NCBI RefSeq assembly: GCF_020991275.1
Contig: NZ_JAJLQY010000001.1
Location: 372,001-436,000 of the forward strand
Direction: 5' to 3'
Length of the DNA: 64,000 bases
DNA from: Actinocorallia sp. API 0066
GTDB lineage: Bacteria; Actinomycetota; Actinomycetes; Streptosporangiales; Streptosporangiaceae
In this document: positions 7,695 to 18,302 of the stretch, piece after piece
Numbering within the stretch: position 1 is the stretch's first letter
How the letters are laid out: each line of letters opens with the position of its first letter
The notes under the pieces: model-generated
Seen by the model: only the letters and a program-made list of their open reading frames with translations
Told to the model about the DNA's origin: nothing
Databases searched by the model: none
Position numbers and translations under genes: made by a program

Positions 7695-10156
7695 GCCGGA
7701 CGAAGACGAGCCGGCTGGCCGTCCGCTACTTCGACGACAGGATCCTGCTCGCCGAGCAGGCCGCGTGGGCGTACTTCAGGCTGCCGACGTTCAGCTACGA
7801 GTTCACCACCAACGAGGAACGCGAGTCGCTCGCCACCAACATCACCATCGCGCTGGCCGCGATCCGGATGCAGGACGCCGAGGTGCACCTGCGGATCGCG
7901 CACCGCACCTACCCGGCCGCCGAGTGGGCGCTGAAGCTCGACAAGACGAGCGACGGCGGCGCGGGCTGGCGCGGGTACCTGGAGGAGATGTACGGGCACG
8001 TCTGGGCCAAGGACTTCTGGTCCAAGGAGGTGTACCTGGGCGTCCGGCTCGGGAAGCGCGGCGCGCAGCTCCAGGGCTCGCTCGGCACCCTGTTCGGCTT
8101 CTACCGGAAGTCGGAGCGGGCGCTCGGCCTCACCGACGACGCGATCGACGAGCGCGAGGTCAAGCGCTGGACGGAGCAGGCCGAGCGGCTCGGCCGGGCG
8201 CTCGGCGGCGGCGCGCTGCGGGCCAGGCACGCGACGTCGCGGGAGGTGGCGTGGCTGTTCCAGCACGCCGTCACCGGGTCGCTGGCCGATCCGCCTCCGT
8301 CGGCGGTGGCCAAGCGCCGGTGGGGCGCGGGCGAGATCGAGGCGCTCATCGAGGGCGCCATCCACAACGGCAGGTCGAACCTGCGGATGGAGCAGCCGGG
8401 CGGCGAGTCCTTCACCGCCTACCTGTCGTTCGCGCGGTTCCCCGATCTCATGCCGTTCCCGGACGGTGAGCCCTGGCTGCACTACAGCGACTCGCTGTCC
8501 TTCCCGGTCGAGATCAGTTCGAGGATGCGGCTGATCCCTCCGGCGATGGCCTCCAAGGACGTCTCCCGCAAGCTCGCGCACGCCCGCGACATGGACGCGC
8601 ACATCCGCGAGGCCGGGGCGGAGGCGCCGATCGCGCTGGCGGAGCAGATCGACGCGGCGCGGATGCTGGAGCACGGCATCACGAAGGAAAGGCTGCCGTT
8701 CGTCTACGGGTGGCACCGGCTCATCGTCACCGCGCCGACCGAGGAACTCCTCGTGCAGCGGGTGGACGCGGTGGTCGAGCACTACCGCGACATCGGCATC
8801 GACGTCGTCAACTCCACCGGCGACCAGTTCTCGCTGTTCAACGAGTCGCTTCCGGGCGACCGCCTGCGCCTCAACGCCTACGCGCAGCGCCAGCCGCTCC
8901 GCACGATCGCGGGCGGCATGCCCGTCGCGACCGTCGACCTCGGCGACCGCACCGACGAGAACGGCGGCGGCTGGACCGGCCCGTACGTCGGCGAGACGCT
9001 GGGCCGGGCGCGCAGCATCGTGCACTTCGACCCGCTCGTCGCGGCGGCCCGCAACCGTCCGACGGCCGTCGCCATCACCGGTGAGCCGGGCGGCGGCAAG
9101 ACCACGCTCGCGCTGCTCCTGCTCTACCAGATGGCGCTGCGCGGCGTGACGATCGCCGCCATCGACCCCAAGGGCGACGCCGAGGCCCTGGTTCAGCTCC
9201 TGCAGGCCCGCGGCCGCCGGGCCCGGGTCCTCCCCCTCGGCACGGCCGCCCCGGGCCTCCTGGACCCGTTCAGCTTCGGCGACGACCTCGCCGCCAAGCG
9301 CACCATGGCCACCGAGACGCTCAGGCTGCTGCTGCCGCGGATGTCCGAGGAGCGCGAGTCCGCGATGATCCAGGCGGTCGGCGCGGTCGCGAGCGGTGAG
9401 CGGCCGTCGCTCGGCAGGGTCGTGGACTACCTGGAGGCGGCGGAGGATCCGGCGTCCAAGAACCTCGGCGCCGTGCTCCGCTCGATGTCCGAAATGCGGC
9501 TTGCGTCCCTGTGCTTCGACCCGTCCGGCGGCGAGCGCATCGACACCGCGGGGTGGACGACCGTCTTCACCCTGGGCGGCCTGACGCTGCCGGACGTGAC
9601 GATCAGCCGCGAGGACTACTCCTACGAGCAGCGCCTCTCGGTGGCACTCATGTATCTCGTGTCCCAATTCGCCCGAAGGCTCATGCACGGGCTCGACCGG
9701 AGGCTGCCGAAGGCCATCTTCCTGGACGAGGCGTGGGCCATCACATCGACACCCGAAGGCGCCAAGCTGGTGCCGGAAGTGTCGCGCATGGGCCGCTCCC
9801 GCAACACTGCGTTGATCTTGGTTTCGCAGAACGCCGGAGACCTGTTGAATGAACAGGTGACGAACTGTCTCTCGTCGGTGTTCTCGTTCAGGTCCAGCGA
9901 ACGGGTGGAGGTCGGGCACGTGATGTCACTGCTCGGCGTGGAGGCGTCCGAGGAGCACATGGCGGTGCTGCGCAACCTCGGCAACGGCGAGTGCGTTTTC
10001 CGGGATCTGGACGGCCGGGCGGGCCGGATCGGCGTGGATCTGATCTCCGAGGAACTCCAGCGCTGGCTCGACACCAACCCGACCCGGCAGAAGCCGGTGC
10101 TGTCCAAGACGGGGGCGATCACGGCGGGGGCCGACTCAGAGGAGAACACGGGATGA
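7691..10156 (+). CDS. VirB4/TcpF-like secretion ATPase
   Basis: 821 residues from a GTG that overlaps the previous stop (GTGA). The C-terminal half carries a Walker A loop, GEPGGGKTT (about 465), and a Walker B, AIFLDEAW (about 675), followed by SRMGRSRNTALILVSQN, typical of HerA/VirB4-type ATPases that energise type IV secretion. The N-terminal 400 residues are the family-specific region that contacts the channel. No membrane helix is evident. The flanking TcpE-like and VirB6-like genes support the role. Known members are hexameric cytoplasmic ATPases; whether this one moves DNA or protein cannot be told. Confidence 0.85.
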   Translation: MSRTKTSRLAVRYFDDRILLAEQAAWAYFRLPTFSYEFTTNEERESLATNITIALAAIRMQDAEVHLRIAHRTYPAAEWALKLDKTSDGGAGWRGYLEEMYGHVWAKDFWSKEVYLGVRLGKRGAQLQGSLGTLFGFYRKSERALGLTDDAIDEREVKRWTEQAERLGRALGGGALRARHATSREVAWLFQHAVTGSLADPPPSAVAKRRWGAGEIEALIEGAIHNGRSNLRMEQPGGESFTAYLSFARFPDLMPFPDGEPWLHYSDSLSFPVEISSRMRLIPPAMASKDVSRKLAHARDMDAHIREAGAEAPIALAEQIDAARMLEHGITKERLPFVYGWHRLIVTAPTEELLVQRVDAVVEHYRDIGIDVVNSTGDQFSLFNESLPGDRLRLNAYAQRQPLRTIAGGMPVATVDLGDRTDENGGGWTGPYVGETLGRARSIVHFDPLVAAARNRPTAVAITGEPGGGKTTLALLLLYQMALRGVTIAAIDPKGDAEALVQLLQARGRRARVLPLGTAAPGLLDPFSFGDDLAAKRTMATETLRLLLPRMSEERESAMIQAVGAVASGERPSLGRVVDYLEAAEDPASKNLGAVLRSMSEMRLASLCFDPSGGERIDTAGWTTVFTLGGLTLPDVTISREDYSYEQRLSVALMYLVSQFARRLMHGLDRRLPKAIFLDEAWAITSTPEGAKLVPEVSRMGRSRNTALILVSQNAGDLLNEQVTNCLSSVFSFRSSERVEVGHVMSLLGVEASEEHMAVLRNLGNGECVFRDLDGRAGRIGVDLISEELQRWLDTNPTRQKPVLSKTGAITAGADSEENTG

Positions 10157-12243
10157 GGCTCCGCCGTCGCGGAACGGGCCGCCGCAGGTCGCTGTGGCTG
10201 CTGCTCTGCATGGCTTTGTTCGTGTTGTTCAGCCCGGTGGCGAACGCTGCGCCGACGCCGCCGTGGAGCACCAATCCCAACGACGCCTGCGCCCCGGCGA
10301 CGGCACCGGCCCCCGAGGCCTACGCGTCGGGCACCGACGGGCTCATCCACCAACCCGGCTACCCCTCCGAGCAGCTGAAGGCGACCCCGGCCGAGCAGCT
10401 CACCTACTACGACCGCTACGGCACCGCGGGCCAGACGTGGTACGCCGTCGACATGGGCTGCGGCGACGCCATGGCGCTCATGGGCAACTCCGTGGCCAAC
10501 ACCGTGTTCACGCTGGTCCGCGCCATCGACCGGACCACGATCAGCGTCTACCAGTCGGCCGCTTCCGAGTCCCTGCTCGGCTGGTTGAAGACCACCGTCG
10601 ATGACGTCATCACCGGCATCGGCGAGACGTTCAACGCCCGCTACTGGACGCCCGTCGTCATCCTCGGCGCGATCACGCTCGCCTGGTGGGGCCTGGTCCG
10701 CAAGCGCACGTCCAAGGTGGCCGAGGGCACGATCTGGATGGTCGCGGCGATGGTCGGCCTGATGTGGCTGATCGCCCGCCCCGGCGACTTCACCACGCTC
10801 GGCACGACGGTCTCCAACGCGACGAGCGCGGCGTTCAACGCGGCGCTGCCGCAGAGCAACGCGGGCACGACGTGCATCCCGGCGCCGGAGGGCCAGCCGA
10901 CCCTCGACCAGTCCGGGCTGGACGCGACGACCCGCAACGCGAACGGCCTGTGGGTCGCGCTGGTCTGCAAGCCGTGGCTGATGGGCGAGTTCGGCACCAC
11001 CGACCCGGAAGCCGAGATCGTCAAGAAGCACGCCGACCGCCTCCTGTACGCGCAAGCGGTCGACCTCCCTGAGACGTACGGGACGGCGGCGCCTGATTTC
11101 GGCGCCAAGGCCGACGCGTACAAGGAGGTCGCGAAGGACATCAAGGAGAACTACGCGGGCGTCTACCCGGTCTTCCAGGGCAAGCAGTGGACGTCGCGGC
11201 TGGCCGTCGCGTTCGGCGCGCTGTTCGCCGCGCTGGTGGCGGGCCTGCTCATCCTCGTCATCTCGGTGACGCTCATCATCGTGAAGATCGCGTTCCTGCT
11301 GCTGCTGGTGGCGGGGCCGATCTTCCTGGGCATCGGCATCCATCCGGGCATCGGCAGGGTGATCGCGGTCAGATGGTTGGAGCTGCTGCTGTCGATGCTG
11401 CTCAAACAGGCGGCTCTGATAGGTGTGTTGGCGCTTCTGCTGTGGGCCTACGGGTTGATCCTGGGCGAGGGCTTGCCCTGGGGTCTGCAGATCATGCTGC
11501 TTGCGCTGGTGACGGGTGCCGCGTTCGTCTATCGGAAGCCGTTCCAGCATCTGTTCGCGTCGGTCGGCTACTCGGCGGTGTCGCGCGGCAGGTCGCAGGA
11601 CGAGTTGGAGAAGTCGATAGCGACGGTCCGCAAGAACACGCTGACGGTGGCGCAGGGCGCGGCCGCGCCGGGCGCCGCGCTGTCCCGGCTGGTCCGCCGC
11701 GAGGGCGGCGCGCCCGCGCTGGGCATCGGCGGCGACGAGCCGGGCACGACGGGCGGCGGCGTCGCCAAGACCCGCACGGGTGACGCCGGTTCCGGCCGCG
11801 CGCCCGACACCGCGCCGCCGCTCAACCTGCCGACGCGGCGCACCGGTGGCGGCTCCACCGGAGGCGGCGGCGGAGCGGCTGCGGGAGGTGGCGGCGGTGC
11901 CGTCACCACGGGCCGTGGCCGGGGCTCAGGCGGCGGCAGGACCCCGGCGGCCACCGGCGGCGGAGGCGGCAAGCCGCCCGCCCCGCGCAAGCTCGCCACC
12001 GCGCCGAAGCGCCCACCCTCGGGCACCTCGGCGGGCACCGCCAAGCCGGTGTCGTGGGGCGAGCGCACCGGGCCCGCCCCCAGGAGCGGCGACGTGCCCG
12101 CGCCGCGCACCCCCGGCGCGAGCCCGCCCGCGCCCAGGCCCCCCGCCCCCTCGCGCGACCAGGCGCCGCCCCTGTGGGCGCGCAGGGTCGCCGACACCGA
12201 GCCGCCCGCCCCGTTCTGGCTGAAGCCCACCGACGACGACTGA
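10153..12243 (+). CDS. VirB6/TrbL-like polytopic channel protein
   Basis: 696 residues; the ATG overlaps the preceding TGA (ATGA). An N-terminal signal peptide (SLWLLLCMALFVLFSPVANA, about 13-32) is followed by an exported region with cysteines. Several membrane helices then lie between about 165 and 470. The last 200 residues are cytoplasmic-like, Gly/Pro-rich and repetitive. The signal peptide, central helices and position after the VirB4-like ATPase fit the TrbL/VirB6/TcpH group, which forms the inner-membrane pore. Confidence 0.75.
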   Translation: MRLRRRGTGRRRSLWLLLCMALFVLFSPVANAAPTPPWSTNPNDACAPATAPAPEAYASGTDGLIHQPGYPSEQLKATPAEQLTYYDRYGTAGQTWYAVDMGCGDAMALMGNSVANTVFTLVRAIDRTTISVYQSAASESLLGWLKTTVDDVITGIGETFNARYWTPVVILGAITLAWWGLVRKRTSKVAEGTIWMVAAMVGLMWLIARPGDFTTLGTTVSNATSAAFNAALPQSNAGTTCIPAPEGQPTLDQSGLDATTRNANGLWVALVCKPWLMGEFGTTDPEAEIVKKHADRLLYAQAVDLPETYGTAAPDFGAKADAYKEVAKDIKENYAGVYPVFQGKQWTSRLAVAFGALFAALVAGLLILVISVTLIIVKIAFLLLLVAGPIFLGIGIHPGIGRVIAVRWLELLLSMLLKQAALIGVLALLLWAYGLILGEGLPWGLQIMLLALVTGAAFVYRKPFQHLFASVGYSAVSRGRSQDELEKSIATVRKNTLTVAQGAAAPGAALSRLVRREGGAPALGIGGDEPGTTGGGVAKTRTGDAGSGRAPDTAPPLNLPTRRTGGGSTGGGGGAAAGGGGGAVTTGRGRGSGGGRTPAATGGGGGKPPAPRKLATAPKRPPSGTSAGTAKPVSWGERTGPAPRSGDVPAPRTPGASPPAPRPPAPSRDQAPPLWARRVADTEPPAPFWLKPTDDD

Positions 12244-12250
12244 CCGTGCC

Positions 12251-12892
12251 ATGGATCTGAGCAACGACCGCCAGCGCCGCCTCGTCTTCGCCGGGATCGC
12301 GGCGGCCCTGGTCGTCCTCGGGCTCTGGCTGGCCTGGCCGCGCCCCGACACGTCGCGGACGGGCCAGGCCGCGCGCCCCTCGACGCCGCCGCCCGCCGCC
12401 CCCGCGGTCCCGGCGACCCCGCCGCCGGGCATCTCGGGCGAGGTGGACCCCGACGCGTTCGACATCTACCGGCTGTTCCCCTTCGGCCGGAAGGACTTCG
12501 CGACGGCCGCGACGGTCGCCCAGCAGTTCGTGAGCCGTTACGGCACCTACCGTCACGACGAGGACCCGCAGACCTACCTGGACCGGCTCCGCCCCCTGGT
12601 GAACGACATGGTGTACCACGACCTGCGCGCGGGCGCCTCCAGCGCCGGAGTACTCGAACAGCGCCGTCTCGACCGGACCGTCGCGACGGGCGGCGCCTCC
12701 CTCGACGCGATCCGGACGGTCGGCGCGACCTCGGTGACGTTTGTCGTCACCGGCATCCAGGAGGTCGCCTCCGCCGGAACCGACAAGACCGAGTCGAAGT
12801 CCTGGGCCGTCACGGTGCAGGGCGACGGCGGCGCCTGGCGGGTGTACTCGTTCGGTCCGGCCGACGAGGGCCAGGACGGTGAGGTCAGGTGA
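12251..12892 (+). CDS. Membrane-anchored protein of the T4SS-like operon, unknown function
   Basis: 213 residues. One membrane helix near the N-terminus (about 12-29), a Pro-rich spacer, then an extracytoplasmic domain of about 150 residues ending in SWAVTVQGDGGAWRVYSFG. The final strand pattern resembles NTF2-like domains of VirB8/TcpC proteins, so it may be a second scaffold subunit. That is a suggestion from layout only. The stop overlaps the next gene's GTG. Confidence 0.6.
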   Translation: MDLSNDRQRRLVFAGIAAALVVLGLWLAWPRPDTSRTGQAARPSTPPPAAPAVPATPPPGISGEVDPDAFDIYRLFPFGRKDFATAATVAQQFVSRYGTYRHDEDPQTYLDRLRPLVNDMVYHDLRAGASSAGVLEQRRLDRTVATGGASLDAIRTVGATSVTFVVTGIQEVASAGTDKTESKSWAVTVQGDGGAWRVYSFGPADEGQDGEVR

Positions 12893-13941
12893 GGCGCAGG
12901 CTGCTGGCGCTGGCCGCGGTCGGTGTGTTCGCGGCGCTGTTCTTCGCGCTGCTGGTCGTGCCGACGTTCTTCGGCGCCACCCAGTTCCTGTTCGGCGGCG
13001 GGGGCGGCAACGGCAACTGCGTGGACACCTCGACCGCCGGTAACCAGCCGTCGGAGGACGAGGCCGCCAAGGGCATCCCGGCCGACTACCTGGAGCTGTA
13101 CAAGAAGGCGGGCGAGGAGTACGGCATCCCCTGGAACGTGCTCGCGGGCGTCGGAAGGGTCGAGACGATCCACGGCACCCTCCAGGCCGACGGCGTGCTC
13201 AGCGGCGAGAACTACGCGGGCGCGGGCGGCCCGATGCAGTTCCTCAAGGCGACCTGGGACGCGTTCGGCGTCGACGGCGACGGCGACGGCGACAAGGACA
13301 GGTACGACCCCCGCGACGCCATCCCTGGCGCGGCCGCCTATCTGAAGCACAACAAGGCGCCGGAGCGGATCCGTACCGCGCTGTTCATGTACAACCACAG
13401 CTGGGACTACGTGGACCTGGTCCTGGACTGGGCGGACAAGTACGCGGCGGGAGAGTTCCAGGTCGTAGGCAACGCGGCGGCCCTGCCCGACTGCAAGGAG
13501 ACCGACGGCCTTCCCCCCTACACCGACGACCTCGTGAAGCGGATCATCGATTTTGCGCTCGCCCAGCGTGGCAAGCCCTACATCTGGGGCGGCACCGGCC
13601 CGGACGGCTTCGACTGCTCCGGTCTGCTCCAGACGGCCTACAAGCAGGTCGGCCTGACGGTCCCGCGCGTGACGTTCGACCAGTGGCCGTTCGGCAGGCG
13701 GGTGAAGGACGGCGAGGAACGGCCGGGCGACTTTGTGTTCTTCAACTCGGGCCCGAACACCGCGCCGGGGCGTCCCGGGCACGTCGGCATGGTCATCGGC
13801 GACAACAGGATGATCGTCGCGCGCTGCGCCACCTGCCGTCCGGCGATCGGTGTCTTCCCGTACCGGATCTCCACGCTCGTCGGGTTCACCCGGCCGATGG
13901 CCAACCCGGCGGTCATCGCGCAGATCGAGGCGCTCGGCTGA
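12889..13941 (+). CDS. Bifunctional lytic transglycosylase / NlpC-P60 endopeptidase
   Basis: 350 residues, GTG start overlapping the previous stop. A membrane anchor (about 5-30) precedes a transglycosylase-like domain with putative catalytic Glu92 in GRVETIHG and the GAGGPMQF motif. A C40 NlpC/P60 domain follows, with Cys243 in FDCSGL and His298 in GHVGMV. Such two-domain enzymes (TcpG, VirB1-like) open peptidoglycan for the type IV channel. Residues about 129-143 (DGDGDGDKDRYDPRDA) look like a calcium-binding loop. It is the last gene of the secretion operon. Confidence 0.9.
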   Translation: MRRRLLALAAVGVFAALFFALLVVPTFFGATQFLFGGGGGNGNCVDTSTAGNQPSEDEAAKGIPADYLELYKKAGEEYGIPWNVLAGVGRVETIHGTLQADGVLSGENYAGAGGPMQFLKATWDAFGVDGDGDGDKDRYDPRDAIPGAAAYLKHNKAPERIRTALFMYNHSWDYVDLVLDWADKYAAGEFQVVGNAAALPDCKETDGLPPYTDDLVKRIIDFALAQRGKPYIWGGTGPDGFDCSGLLQTAYKQVGLTVPRVTFDQWPFGRRVKDGEERPGDFVFFNSGPNTAPGRPGHVGMVIGDNRMIVARCATCRPAIGVFPYRISTLVGFTRPMANPAVIAQIEALG

Positions 13942-13993
13942 CCCGCGCGGTCGCGGCGCGGGACGGGGCGCGGGCTCTGGCAGACTGGGGCAG

Positions 13994-14764
13994 GTGCTGT
14001 CCGATGACCTGTTCCACCCGCTCGACCTCGACGACGCCCTTGAGGAGGCCGCCGAGGTAGGCGGCCGCGAGGCTGTCGTCGACCTGCTGCTGCGCGCCCT
14101 GGACGATCCGAGGGCCAAGGGCGACGAGGCGGTGCCGGAGTACCTCGACGAGTTGATCGACCAGCTCACCGCGCTGAACCGCTACGACGAGGCGATCGCG
14201 GCGGCCTACCGGCTGATCGAGGTGGACGAGGCGTCCCGCCTGGAGGAGCTCGGCGCGATCGCGCACCTGCACGCGCTGAACGGCGACGCCGAGACCGCGC
14301 GCGGCCTGTTGGAGCGGCTGCGCGGCCAGGTCGAGCCGCTGGAGGGCCTGATGAACACGCTGGTCCTCGCGGGCGACCTGGGCGACCGGGAGACGGCCGT
14401 CCGCTGGCTGGCCGAGGATCTGCGCCGGGGTGTGGTGGAGGGCTGGGATCCGGATCTTGTGCTCGTCCTGCGCGGCCACTTCCGTCGGCTGGGCGGCACG
14501 GATCCGCAGTTGGAGGCGGTCGTCGGCGCCTACCTGCCGCAGACGGGGCAGGAGGTTCCCGGCAAACGGATCCCGGCGGGCCCCAGGTTCGTCTATCCCG
14601 GTACCGACAAACTGGACATCGAGCGGGGTATGCGGGCCGACCTGTCGGCGCGGATCGTCACTCCCGAGGGGGAGCTGGTGCCGTGGCCGCCGGAGCGCAA
14701 CGACGCGTGCTGGTGCGGTTCCGCCGCGAAGTACAAGAAGTGCTGCGGACGGCCCGCCGTGTGA
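13994..14764 (+). CDS. SEC-C motif protein with helical-repeat N-terminus
   Basis: 256 residues from a proposed GTG; CAGACT about 7 bases upstream may be the -10 of a leaderless transcript. The first 200 residues are helical and TPR-like. The C-terminus is a SEC-C zinc motif, ACWCGSAAKYKKCCG, as at the end of SecA and in many small proteins of unknown role. It is 50 bases from the secretion operon, so it could be co-transcribed or a separate housekeeping gene. Confidence 0.8.
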   Translation: MLSDDLFHPLDLDDALEEAAEVGGREAVVDLLLRALDDPRAKGDEAVPEYLDELIDQLTALNRYDEAIAAAYRLIEVDEASRLEELGAIAHLHALNGDAETARGLLERLRGQVEPLEGLMNTLVLAGDLGDRETAVRWLAEDLRRGVVEGWDPDLVLVLRGHFRRLGGTDPQLEAVVGAYLPQTGQEVPGKRIPAGPRFVYPGTDKLDIERGMRADLSARIVTPEGELVPWPPERNDACWCGSAAKYKKCCGRPAV

Positions 14765-14785
14765 GTCCCGGAGGAGGAGAGGCGA

Positions 14786-15190
14786 TTGGCTGAGGTAGGC
14801 GGTCCCGTCGTGGTGGGCGCGGCGATCATCGAGGACGGGCGGCTGCTCGCGGCGCAGCGCGCCGAGCCGTCGTCGCTGGCCGGGGGCTGGGAGCTGCCCG
14901 GCGGCAAGGTCGATCCGGGCGAGGCGGACGAGGCGGCGCTGATCCGCGAGTGCCGCGAGGAACTGGGCGTGACGGTCAAGCTGGTGGACCGGATCGGCGC
15001 CGACTGGCCGATCGGCCCGGCGGGCGTGCTGCGGGTCTGGACGGCCCGGCTGATCGAGGGCAGGCCGAGCGCGTTGGAGCACATGGCCCTGCGCTGGCTC
15101 GGCCCGTCCGAGCTGGACGACGTCGCCTGGCTGCCCGGCGACCTGCCCGTGGTCGACGCCGTCCGCCCGTATCTGCTGCGCGGACGCTAG
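14786..15190 (+). CDS. Nudix hydrolase, MutT-like
   Basis: 134 residues from a TTG start supported by a strong GGAGGAGGAGA 5 bases upstream. The Nudix box is intact (GGKVDPGE then RECREELGV). A MutT-like size and N-terminus suggest a (deoxy)nucleoside triphosphate pyrophosphatase, possibly 8-oxo-dGTP sanitising; the substrate is inferred. The 3' end overlaps the convergent NlpC/P60 gene by 4 bases. Confidence 0.88.
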   Translation: MAEVGGPVVVGAAIIEDGRLLAAQRAEPSSLAGGWELPGGKVDPGEADEAALIRECREELGVTVKLVDRIGADWPIGPAGVLRVWTARLIEGRPSALEHMALRWLGPSELDDVAWLPGDLPVVDAVRPYLLRGR

Positions 15191-16074
15191 AGCCGGACCG
15201 CCCCGCTGTAGTCGCGTCGGTCGGTCAGCTGTGTGATTTTCACGACGTCGCCGGACGACGGGGCGTGCACGAACCTGCCCTGGCCGACGTAGATGCCCAT
15301 GTGGCTGCGTCCGGAGTTGAAGAACACCAGGTCGCCGGGCTTGAGCGCGGACCTGGCGATCTTTGTCCCGAGGTCGTAGAGGGCGCCGGTGTAGTGCGGC
15401 AGCCCTGGGCGTCCGGCCTGTGCCCAGGCCCAGATGACCAGCCCTGAGCAGTCGAAGGAGTCGGGGCCCGCCGCGGCCCAGACGTAGGGGTCGCCGAGCT
15501 GGTCGAGGGCGGCCCGGGTGGCGACGGCGGCGGTGCCGGAGCCCCAGATGGTGACGCCCTGGTAGGTGTAGGCGTCGCGCAGGTCGTCCTTGACGTCGCG
15601 GACCTGGGCGGTCGTGCGGGCCCGCAGGTCGCGGGTGTGCCCGACCCGGTCGACGGCGTCCTGGAAGGCCAGGCGGGCGGTCTCGGCGTCGGCGGCGGCC
15701 CGTGCGGCGACGTTTCCGGCGGCGTCGCGGCGCTGCTCCAGCTCGTCGGTGGGGGAGCCGGTGATCCGCAGGAACGCGGCCTGGAGCAGGTTGACGGGCT
15801 GGGGCGCGGCCGCGACCTCGGCGACGAGCGCGTCGTGGGCCGCCTTGCGCAGGTCGGCCTGGGCGGCCGCGCTGAACGCGGCGCTCTGCGCGGCGACGAG
15901 TGCCTTCTCCTCGGCGGCGAGCCGCTGGTCGAGCCCGTCGACCGTGTCCTGGAGGCCGTCGAGGCGCTTCTGCAGGACGTCGGGTGGGGGCGCGGCGGCG
16001 GCGGGCGACGCGCACAGGGGGGCGGTGACGCCGACGAGCACGGCGGCGGCCAGCGTGCGTCTGGCACCCTTCAC
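15187..16074 (-). CDS. Secreted NlpC/P60 peptidoglycan endopeptidase
   Basis: 295 residues. Signal peptide 1-28, a coiled-coil rich region (30-165, Ala/Arg heptads) and a C-terminal C40 domain with Cys209 (FDCSGL), His258 (SHMGIY) and a third polar residue near His270. This is the RipA-like layout of actinobacterial cell-wall hydrolases, in which the coiled coil restrains or localises the enzyme. A good promoter and an inverted repeat lie upstream. Confidence 0.9.
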   Translation of the reverse strand: MKGARRTLAAAVLVGVTAPLCASPAAAAPPPDVLQKRLDGLQDTVDGLDQRLAAEEKALVAAQSAAFSAAAQADLRKAAHDALVAEVAAAPQPVNLLQAAFLRITGSPTDELEQRRDAAGNVAARAAADAETARLAFQDAVDRVGHTRDLRARTTAQVRDVKDDLRDAYTYQGVTIWGSGTAAVATRAALDQLGDPYVWAAAGPDSFDCSGLVIWAWAQAGRPGLPHYTGALYDLGTKIARSALKPGDLVFFNSGRSHMGIYVGQGRFVHAPSSGDVVKITQLTDRRDYSGAVRL

Positions 16075-16111
16075 GGGGGTCTCTCCTCTCGGCTGACCTC
16101 GGGACGGGCGC

Positions 16112-16140
16112 AGACTACGAAAACCGGCAAACTATGACAA
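16112..16140 (-). promoter_or_regulatory. Promoter of the NlpC/P60 gene
   Basis: On the minus strand TTGTCA (16140-16135) and TAGTCT (16117-16112) are separated by 17 bases, close to the housekeeping consensus. It lies about 40 bases upstream of the start codon. Confidence 0.7.
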
Positions 16141-16143
16141 ATA

Positions 16144-16159
16144 TCCCGAAAGATCGGGA
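16144..16159. promoter_or_regulatory. Inverted repeat abutting the NlpC/P60 promoter
   Basis: TCCCGA-AAGA-TCGGGA sits 3 bases upstream of the -35 element. The position suits an activator or repressor site; no binding protein is known to me. Confidence 0.4.
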
Positions 16160-16209
16160 ATAGGGCCGAGTGGGGGCGGGTGACCCGACCGGCACCCGCC
16201 CGGACCCAC

Positions 16210-16215
16210 TAGAAT
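16210..16215 (+). promoter_or_regulatory. Probable -10 element for typA
   Basis: TAGAAT is a near-consensus -10 about 90 bases upstream of the typA start. No strong -35 is visible at 16-19 bases. Confidence 0.45.
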
Positions 16216-16306
16216 CAACGAGTACAGCTGTTCTGCCGCCGCCGGCTCGTGAATCTTCCGGTCTTCTCCAATGCGGCGAATCCAACACGAAACCGAGCGT
16301 GCCTCC

Positions 16307-18157
<1,851 letters not shown>

Positions 18158-18163
18158 CATTAC

Positions 18164-18182
18164 CCGGGGGTAGTCCCCCCGG
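18164..18182 (+). repeat. Hairpin after typA
   Basis: CCGGGGG-TAGT-CCCCCGG starts 7 bases after the typA stop. It lacks a T-run and is followed at once by the stronger terminator at 18188. Confidence 0.45.
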
Positions 18183-18187
18183 ACAAC

Positions 18188-18223
18188 AAAGGGCCCGGTG
18201 ACCTGCGAAAACCCGGGCCCTTT
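18188..18223 (+). terminator. Rho-independent terminator of typA
   Basis: AAAGGGCCCGG (18188-18198) pairs perfectly with CCGGGCCCTTT (18213-18223), giving an 11-bp stem that ends in T residues. Confidence 0.85.
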
Positions 18224-18302
18224 CTGTTGATTCCGCCTACCCTTGTCACTGAGATTCCCTACGCTGAGACCGGAGCTGAACGTGCAGGAAGAGGTGCGCA
18301 AA

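Noticed and set aside
742-13941. Active integrative conjugative element
   Set aside because: No relaxase, integrase, oriT-like structure, tRNA attachment site or flanking direct repeat was seen in the window.
16075-16200. c-di-AMP (ydaO-type) riboswitch before the NlpC/P60 gene
   Set aside because: Such riboswitches often precede actinobacterial wall hydrolases, but the proposed promoter leaves only about 30 bases of leader and the conserved motif could not be found.
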